From positions 1-38,226 of the forward strand of contig NZ_JAGOMQ010000035.1 in the NCBI RefSeq assembly GCF_017993425.1: DNA of 38,226 nucleotides. Direction: 5' to 3'. The position numbers and the translations under genes were made by a program. This stretch comes from Amaricoccus sp. (lineage in GTDB: Bacteria > Pseudomonadota > Alphaproteobacteria > Rhodobacterales > Rhodobacteraceae). The notes under the pieces were generated by a model. The model worked only from the letters and a program-made list of their open reading frames with translations, was not told the DNA's origin and did not search any database. Position 1 is the stretch's first letter. The number at the start of each line of letters is the position of its first letter. This document shows, in pieces, positions 32,808 to 38,226 of the stretch.

Positions 32808-34079
32808 ATGAACGACCTGTCCGATCTGCCCGCCGACGCGCTGGTGGCGCGCATGGGGGCCGAGGCCCGCGAGGCGGCGGCGGAGCTCGCCTTCGCGACG
32901 GCCGAGCGCAAGCACGCGGCGCTGATCGCGGCGGCCCATGCGGTAGCGGCGCGCGAGGCGGAGATCCTCGCGGCGAACGCCGAGGACGTGGCCGAGGCGG
33001 AGGCGCGGGGCCTGTCGGCGGCGATGCTCGACCGGCTGCGGCTCGACCCCGGCCGGGTGCGGGCGATGATCGACGGGCTGCGCGCCGTCGCCGAGCAGAA
33101 GGACCCCGTCGGCGAGGTGATCGCCGAATGGGACCGGCCGACCGGGCTCAACATCCGCCGGGTGCGGACGCCGATCGGGGTGATCGGGGTGATCTACGAG
33201 AGCCGGCCCAACGTGACCGCCGACGCCGGCGCGCTGTGCCTGAAGGCGGGCAACGCGGTGATCCTGCGCGGCGGCTCGGAGAGCGCGCGGACCTCGGCGG
33301 CGATCCATGCCTGTCTCGTCGAGGGGCTGCGCGCGGCGAGGCTGCCGGAGGCGGCGATCCAGCTCGCGCCGACGCAGGACCGCGCCTTCGTGGGCGCGAT
33401 GCTCAAGGCGGTCGGCCTGATCGACGTGATCGTGCCGCGCGGCGGCAAGGGGCTGGTCGGGCTGGTGCAGCAGGAGGCGCGGGTGCCGGTCTTCGCGCAT
33501 CTCGAGGGCATCGTGCATGTCTACGTCGACCGGGCGGCGGATCTGGCGAAGGCGCGCAAGGTCATCCTCAACGCCAAGACCCGGCGGACCGGGATCTGCG
33601 GCGCGGCGGAGTGCATCCTGATCGACCGGGCGTTCTTCGAGGCCGAGGGCGCGCCCTTCCTCCAGGATCTCGTCGAGGCCGGCGTCGAGGTGCGCGGCGA
33701 CGACGCGCTGATCGGGCTCCCCGGCGTGGTGCCGGCCGGCGAGGACGACTGGGGGCGGGAATATCTCGACATGATCGTCGCCGCGCGGCTGGTCGAGGGC
33801 GTCGACGGGGCGATCGCGCATATCCGCCGCTACGGCTCGAACCACACCGACGCGATCCTCACCGAGGACGACGCGGCGGCGGAGCGGTTCTTCACCCGGC
33901 TCGACAGCGCGATCCTGATGCGCAACGCCTCGACCCAGTTCGCCGACGGCGGCGAGTTCGGCATGGGCGCGGAGATCGGCATCGCCACCGGCAAGCTCCA
34001 TGCGCGGGGGCCGGTAGGGGCGGAGCAGCTGACGAGCTTCAAGTATCTCGTCGAGGGGAACGGCGCGATCCGCGACTGA
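32808..34079 (+). CDS. proA: glutamate-5-semialdehyde dehydrogenase (gamma-glutamyl phosphate reductase)
   Basis: 423 residues of the aldehyde dehydrogenase superfamily. It reduces gamma-glutamyl phosphate with NADPH in proline synthesis. Signatures: [69 protein letters not shown] with nucleophile Cys264, and [22 protein letters not shown]. The start ATG at 32808 follows GAGGAGGATGCGCC; an out-of-frame ATG at 32801 is part of the same site. proB, usually adjacent, is absent here. The upstream 136 bp begin at the right target duplication of element copy B, so the element may have separated proA from its former leader or supplied new signals. Confidence 0.96.
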   Translation: MNDLSDLPADALVARMGAEAREAAAELAFATAERKHAALIAAAHAVAAREAEILAANAEDVAEAEARGLSAAMLDRLRLDPGRVRAMIDGLRAVAEQKDPVGEVIAEWDRPTGLNIRRVRTPIGVIGVIYESRPNVTADAGALCLKAGNAVILRGGSESARTSAAIHACLVEGLRAARLPEAAIQLAPTQDRAFVGAMLKAVGLIDVIVPRGGKGLVGLVQQEARVPVFAHLEGIVHVYVDRAADLAKARKVILNAKTRRTGICGAAECILIDRAFFEAEGAPFLQDLVEAGVEVRGDDALIGLPGVVPAGEDDWGREYLDMIVAARLVEGVDGAIAHIRRYGSNHTDAILTEDDAAAERFFTRLDSAILMRNASTQFADGGEFGMGAEIGIATGKLHARGPVGAEQLTSFKYLVEGNGAIRD

Positions 34080-34111
34080 GCGACCGCCCGGGGAGCAGCC
34101 GACCCTCCGCC

Positions 34112-34260
34112 CCTCGCTCTACGTCGGCGCCTTCAGCGCCGGCGCAGGAGCGGCCGGCGCCTCGCCTCGCGCTATCCCGGCGCCTTCAGAGCCAGAGCGA
34201 CGTTCAGCGCCGGCGGAAGCGGCCGGCTGTCCGCCCCCCGCGCTATTCCGGCGCCTTCAG
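34112..34260. repeat. degenerate tandem copies of the ketosynthase gene's 3' end
   Basis: The block GGCGCCTTCAG with its flanks (cgctat-yccggcgccttcag-gccag, gttcagc) occurs at 34126, 34179 and 34250. The last is the true gene end. On the minus strand the middle copy reads ALNVALALKAPG followed by a stop, parallel to LNAVLALKAPE of the gene. The spacing is irregular (53 and 71 bp). Confidence 0.6.
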
Positions 34261-35454
34261 CGCCAGCACGGCGTTCAGCCCGCCGAAGGCGAAGGCGTTC
34301 GTCATCACCGCGCGCACCCGCGCCTCCCGCGCCGCGTTCGGCACCACGTCGAGGTCGCAGTCGGGATCGCGCTCGCGCCAGCCGATCGTCGGGGCGATCA
34401 CCCCCTCGTCGAGCGCCATCAGGCAGGCGATCAGCTCCACCGCGCCGGTGCCGCCGATCAGGTGCCCGTGCATCGACTTGGTCGACGAGATCATCAGCCG
34501 GTCGGCCTGCGTGCCGAAGACCTGGCGCACCGCCGCGCATTCCGTGCGGTCGTTCACCGTCGTCCCCGTCCCGTGGGCGTTGATGTAGCCGACGTCCTCG
34601 GGGTTCAGCCCCGCGTCGCGCATCGCCCCGCGCATGGCCCGCTCCGCGCCCTCCTGGCTCGGCATCACGATGTCGGAGGCGTCCGAGGTCATCGCGAAGC
34701 CCGCCACCTCGGCGAGGATCGGCGCGCCGCGCGCCATCGCCCGCCCGCGCTCCTCGAAGACGAAGACCGCCGCGCCCTCGCCCTGCACCATGCCGTTCCT
34801 CGTGGCGCAGAACGGCCGGCAGCCGTCCTTCGACATCACCCGCAGGCCCTCCCAGGCCTTGATGCCGCCGAAGCACAGCATCGACTCCGACCCGCCGGTC
34901 AGCACCACGTCGGCCTGCCCGGCCCGGATCAGGTTCAGCGCCTGCCCCATCGCGTGGTTCGACGAGGCGCAGGCGCTCGCCACCGTGTAGCACGGCCCCC
35001 GCAGGTTGTGCGTCATCGAGACATGGCTCGCGGCGGCGTTGTTCATCAGCCGCGGCACCACGAAGGGATGGACGCGGTTCTTCCCCTCCTCGTAGACCTG
35101 CCGGTAGTTCTCGTCCTGGGTCTGCAACCCGCCCCCGGCGGTCCCCAGCACCACGCCGGCCCGCTCCGACAGCGCCTCGTCGACGGCGAGCCCCGATTCC
35201 GCCATCGCCTCGCGCGCGGCCAGCAGCGCGAACTGGGTGAAGCGGTCGTAGAGCGTCAGCTCCTGCCGGCCGAAATGGTCCTCCGGCCGATAGCCGCGGA
35301 CCTGCCCGCCGATCTGGATCGCCAGCCGCTCGACGTCCTGGAACTCGAGCTGGCCGATGCCGAGGCGGCCCTCGCGCATCGAGGCGCGGTTCTCCGCGGC
35401 GGTCGCCCCGAGCGCGCTGATGGCCCCGTGGCCGGTGACGACGACCCGCCGCAT
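34243..35454 (-). CDS. beta-ketoacyl-ACP synthase (KAS II/NodE-like)
   Basis: 403-residue thiolase-fold condensing enzyme. The catalytic triad is complete: Cys162 (TVASACASSNHAMG), His294 (INAHGTGTTVND) and His331 (TKSMHGHLIGG). It extends acyl-ACP by two carbons. It lies 6 bp after a dedicated acyl carrier protein gene, so it probably works on that carrier rather than on AcpP. This arrangement recalls NodF-NodE or the AcpXL/FabF pairs that make special or very-long-chain acyl groups for lipid A. lpxD lies nearby, convergent with the intervening serine hydrolase gene. The product is unknown. Its 3' end has been duplicated in tandem. Confidence 0.9.
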   Translation of the reverse strand: MRRVVVTGHGAISALGATAAENRASMREGRLGIGQLEFQDVERLAIQIGGQVRGYRPEDHFGRQELTLYDRFTQFALLAAREAMAESGLAVDEALSERAGVVLGTAGGGLQTQDENYRQVYEEGKNRVHPFVVPRLMNNAAASHVSMTHNLRGPCYTVASACASSNHAMGQALNLIRAGQADVVLTGGSESMLCFGGIKAWEGLRVMSKDGCRPFCATRNGMVQGEGAAVFVFEERGRAMARGAPILAEVAGFAMTSDASDIVMPSQEGAERAMRGAMRDAGLNPEDVGYINAHGTGTTVNDRTECAAVRQVFGTQADRLMISSTKSMHGHLIGGTGAVELIACLMALDEGVIAPTIGWRERDPDCDLDVVPNAAREARVRAVMTNAFAFGGLNAVLALKAPE

Positions 35455-35460
35455 CCGCCC

Positions 35461-35724
35461 TTACTTCTGCGCCGCGACCAGGTGCTCCACCGCCCGAACC
35501 ATGCTCGCCACGGTGCTGATGTCGAACTCGGACTTGTCCGGCTCGTTGGCGTTGAACGGCACCTGGATGTCGAAGGCCTCCTCGATCGCGAACACGGCCT
35601 CGACCAGCCCGAGGCTGTCGATCCCGAGATCGCTCAGGGTCGCGTCCGGACGGATCTCGGACGGCTGCAACACCGCCTGCTCCGCAAGGATCGCGATCAT
35701 CCTGTTCTCGACGCTGTCCGCCAT
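35461..35724 (-). CDS. acyl carrier protein, specialised
   Basis: 87 residues. The phosphopantetheine attachment site is Ser37 in LSDLGIDSLGLVEAVFAIEEAFDI. The sequence between helices II and III (NANEPDKSEFDIS) is longer than in AcpP, as in NodF- or AcpXL-like carriers. The start ATG follows GGGGGCTCA. It is translated just ahead of the ketosynthase gene (gap 6 bp). It needs a phosphopantetheinyl transferase encoded elsewhere. Confidence 0.9.
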   Translation of the reverse strand: MADSVENRMIAILAEQAVLQPSEIRPDATLSDLGIDSLGLVEAVFAIEEAFDIQVPFNANEPDKSEFDISTVASMVRAVEHLVAAQK

Positions 35725-35911
35725 TGAGCCCCCGGGCAGTCCTGCGGCCGGCTTACCCGCTCGCGCCGGCTTTGGGAACCGGATTCTGCGCGGTTTCCCG
35801 CCGGCGGGTCGTGCGTCGGCCGACCCGCTCCCCCCCCTGCATCCTCGATGCGCGGAAGCCGGCGGCGTGGTATTCTGCCCTGGGGCATTGCCGCCCCGCG
35901 AGGGACCGCAC

Positions 35912-37015
35912 ATGCATTTCGCCGCGCACCGCTGCGCCCTGGCGCCGCTTGTTTTTGCCCTCCTCCTGCCGGCGCCGCCGCTTTTCGCGGCAGAGGACGG
36001 CTGGCCGACCGCGGCGCCGGAGGCGGTCGGGCTCGCTCCCGACCTCGCCCCGCGCCTCGACGCGGCGCTCGCCGGCGAGGGGATGGAGAACATGCACGCC
36101 CTCCTCGTCGCTCGCGACGGCAAGCTCGTCTACGAGAGATACCTGACCGGCGACGACGAGAAGCTGGACTGGAAGGTCCACGACGTCGTCTTCGGGCCCG
36201 AGACCAAGCACGACCTGCGCTCGATCACCAAGAGCGTCGTCGGGCTGCTCTACGGGATCGCGCTCGGCGAGGGCAAGGTCCCGGGTCTCGACGCGCCGCT
36301 CATGGACTCCTTCCCGGAATACGCCGACCTCGCGGGCGACCCGCTGCGGCAGCGCATCACCATCGGCAATGCCCTGAGCATGACGATGGGGACGGAGTGG
36401 AGCGAGAGTGGGGACGGGCCGAACTCCGAGGGCCTGATGGAGCATTCGGCCGACATGTACCGCTACGCGCTCGCCGTGCCGATGGCGGCGGAGCCCGGCG
36501 CGACGTGGACCTACAACGGCGGCGCGACGGCCCTTCTGGCGGCGATCATCGCCCGCGGCGCCGGCATGTCGCTGATCGACTACGCCGACGCCCGCCTCTT
36601 CGGGCCGCTCGGCATCGAGGACGTCGACTGGTTCACCGACTATTACGGCGTCGCCCAGCCCTTCGCGGGCCTGCGCCTGCGGCCGCGAGACGTGGCGAAG
36701 ATCGGCCAGCTGGTCCTGCAGGACGGTATGTGGAACGGCGTGCAGGTCGTGCCCGCCGACTGGCTCGCCGCCTCGTTCCGGCGCGGGGTCACCGCCGAGG
36801 AGGGCTGCGACTACGGCTACCAGTGGTGGCTCTGCGCCACCGAGTCCGGCCTCGATGTCCGCGAAGGCGCCGGCAACGGCGGGCAGGAACTGCTGATCGT
36901 GCCCGATCTCGATCTGGTCGTGGTGACGACGCGCGGCAGCTACGGCGACCCCGACGCCTGGGAGGCGCCCTGGGCGCTGCTGGAGGAGGTCGTCGCCGGC
37001 GCGCAGCCGAAATAG
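35912..37015 (+). CDS. secreted serine hydrolase, beta-lactamase/penicillin-binding family
   Basis: 367 residues with a signal peptide (CALAPLVFALLLPAPPLFAAED). The class C beta-lactamase-like fold is indicated by Ser104-x-x-Lys107 (RSITKSVVGLL), Tyr201-Asn202 (TWTYNGGATALLAAII) and a GNGG near the C-terminus in place of the KTG/HxG motif. Such proteins are esterases, peptidases or lactamases; the substrate cannot be told. The start follows GAGGGACCGCAC. Its TAG is immediately followed by the complement of the lpxD stop, so the two convergent genes abut without any spacer. Confidence 0.85.
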   Translation: MHFAAHRCALAPLVFALLLPAPPLFAAEDGWPTAAPEAVGLAPDLAPRLDAALAGEGMENMHALLVARDGKLVYERYLTGDDEKLDWKVHDVVFGPETKHDLRSITKSVVGLLYGIALGEGKVPGLDAPLMDSFPEYADLAGDPLRQRITIGNALSMTMGTEWSESGDGPNSEGLMEHSADMYRYALAVPMAAEPGATWTYNGGATALLAAIIARGAGMSLIDYADARLFGPLGIEDVDWFTDYYGVAQPFAGLRLRPRDVAKIGQLVLQDGMWNGVQVVPADWLAASFRRGVTAEEGCDYGYQWWLCATESGLDVREGAGNGGQELLIVPDLDLVVVTTRGSYGDPDAWEAPWALLEEVVAGAQPK

Positions 37016-38059
37016 CTACTGCAGCTTCGCCAGCACGCGGGGCAGGCGGCGCAGCGCCTTCCACATCGACACGAACTCGTCGTGCTTCACGCCGGGATAG
37101 CCCATCATGATCCGCCCGTCCGGCACGTGCCCCGAGACGGCGGCGTTGCCGGTGATCACCACGTTCCGCCCCAGCACCGCATGGTCGGCGATCGAGGCCC
37201 GCCCGCCCAGCACGCAGCCGTCGCCGATCACCGCCGAGCCGGCGATCCCGGTATGCCCGCACAGCAGGCAGCCGCGCCCGACCTGCACGTTGTGGGCGAC
37301 CATGACGAGGTTGTCGACCTTGGTCCCGTCGCCGATCACGGTGTCGGCGATGGTGCCGCGGTCGATCGTCGCGTTCGCCCCCACCTCGACGTCGTCGCCG
37401 ATCCGCACCGCCCCGAGCGAGTTGATCCGCACGTAGCCCGAGCGCTCCGCCGCAGTGACGACGCCGGCCCGCGCCTCCTCGACCACCCCGGGCGCCGGGG
37501 TCACGAACGAGAAGCCGTCGCCGCCGATCACCGCCCCGGGCTGGGCGATGAACCGGTCGCCGATCCGCACCCGCGCCCCGATCCGGACCCCCTGCATCAG
37601 CAGCGCGTCCTCGCCGATCGCCGCATCCTCGGCCACCGAGGCATGGCTGGCGATCCGCGCCCGCGCCCCGATCCGCGCCCGCGCCCCGATCACCACGAAG
37701 GGCCCGATCGCCGCCCCCGGCCCGATCAGGGCCGTCGCGTCGACGATCGCCGTCGGATGCACGCCCTCGGCGATCTCCGGCGCCCGGTCGAACACCCGCG
37801 TCACCCCGGCCAGCACGTAGCGCGGCCGCGGCGCGAGGATCGCGCCCTCGAGCCCGAGCGCCTGCCAGTCCGCGTCGGGCCGCAGGATCGCCCCCCGCGC
37901 CCGCCCCTCGGGAAGCCGCGCCGCGAAGGACGGATCCATGGCGAGCGCGACCTGATCCGGCCCCGCCGCCGCCGGCTCCGCCGCGCCGGAGAACGTCAGG
38001 TCCCCGCGCCCGACGGCCTCGCCCCCGAGCGCCGCGGCAAGGTCGGAAAGTGAGATCAC
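37016..38059 (-). CDS. lpxD: UDP-3-O-acylglucosamine N-acyltransferase
   Basis: 347 residues. N-terminal uridine-binding domain ([39 protein letters not shown]), then a left-handed beta-helix of hexapeptide repeats ([LIV]GxxxxI pattern, about residues 100-300) with catalytic His256 ([12 protein letters not shown]). It adds the second 3-hydroxyacyl chain to the lipid A precursor, the third step of lipid A synthesis, in the cytoplasm. The start is GTG 38059 ([11 protein letters not shown]) after GGGAGCTTGCCC. lpxA, fabZ and lpxB, common neighbours, are not seen. Confidence 0.95.
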   Translation of the reverse strand: MISLSDLAAALGGEAVGRGDLTFSGAAEPAAAGPDQVALAMDPSFAARLPEGRARGAILRPDADWQALGLEGAILAPRPRYVLAGVTRVFDRAPEIAEGVHPTAIVDATALIGPGAAIGPFVVIGARARIGARARIASHASVAEDAAIGEDALLMQGVRIGARVRIGDRFIAQPGAVIGGDGFSFVTPAPGVVEEARAGVVTAAERSGYVRINSLGAVRIGDDVEVGANATIDRGTIADTVIGDGTKVDNLVMVAHNVQVGRGCLLCGHTGIAGSAVIGDGCVLGGRASIADHAVLGRNVVITGNAAVSGHVPDGRIMMGYPGVKHDEFVSMWKALRRLPRVLAKLQ

Positions 38060-38109
38060 GGGCAAGCTCCCTCGCGGACGGCGCAACGCCTCAGGCTATA
38101 GCGTAAGCC

Positions 38110-38226
38110 TCAGCCCTCCGCAGCCGGCAAAGTCACCCCCGCCGCCTCCAGCGCCCGCCATACCTCGGCGTCGCGCCCGTAGACGTCGAAGCGCCGCTGC
38201 AACGCGCCCGCGTCGTCGAGGAACAC
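38110..38226 (-). CDS. C-terminal end of an unidentified protein (partial)
   Basis: The minus strand is open from the window edge to a TGA (complement of 38110-38112), giving about 38 residues ending FDVYGRDAEVWRALEAAGVTLPAAEG. It is not enough to name a family. It lies about 50 bp upstream of lpxD on the same strand. The imperfect inverted repeat around 38091-38112 (AGGCT...AGCCT) could be a weak terminator between them. Confidence 0.5.
   Translation of the reverse strand: MFLDDAGALQRRFDVYGRDAEVWRALEAAGVTLPAAEG

Overview
The window is about 38 kb of very GC-rich bacterial DNA with alphaproteobacterial gene content, most like a member of the Rhodobacterales. Pointers to this are an F1-ATPase zeta-type subunit (DUF1476), a DnaA/Hda-like ATPase, a DUF3422 membrane protein, HemP, a phasin, a MutL with the endonuclease motif, and FNR/FnrL-type boxes. 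No rRNA, tRNA, CRISPR array or complete insertion sequence was seen. The species cannot be fixed from the sequence alone.

Layout: 1-6.4 kb carries a truncated membrane protein end, a GT4 glycosyltransferase, the ATPase zeta subunit, glyA, an ICMT-like methyltransferase, nadK and hda. 6.4-11.5 kb carries mutL, rmuC, DUF3422 and a small secreted protein. 11.7-17.9 kb carries a GH13 alpha-glucan enzyme followed by a complete CUT1-type sugar ABC transporter (ATPase, Tat-exported binding protein, two permeases). 17.9-18.6 kb is a scar: the decayed C-terminus of an RTX/serralysin-like protein beside a 324-bp miniature transposable element. 18.6-22.7 kb, all on the minus strand, carries an L,D-transpeptidase, pncB, pncA (NAD salvage), a phasin and a ChaN-family protein. 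22.8-25.5 kb carries hemP with small neighbours, then an overlapping M17 aminopeptidase and NlpC/P60 peptidase pair. 25.6-27.7 kb carries a degenerate Hpt-like protein, beta-carbonic anhydrase and a TetR regulator. 27.7-32.3 kb is an RND efflux pair. 32.3-32.7 kb is a second, inverted copy of the miniature element. 32.8-38.2 kb carries proA, an ACP/ketosynthase pair, a serine hydrolase, lpxD and the end of an unidentified gene.

The most notable discovery is the miniature element. Two copies (18268-18591 and 32338-32671) lie in opposite orientation. They share 13-bp terminal inverted repeats (CACACTGCACGAC) and near-identical, strongly folded interiors. Each is flanked by its own perfect 9-bp direct repeat (TCCAGCCTC and CTGGGCGTC), which is direct evidence of two independent transposition events by a non-autonomous element.

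A second theme is a set of AT-rich intergenic islands (about 191-254, 5576-5620, 9401-9448, 25563-25639) that share sequence blocks. These include an inverted CTAACAC..GTGTTAG operator-like palindrome, and one island carries two tandem DnaA boxes. Together they look like a dispersed regulatory element or a shared regulon.
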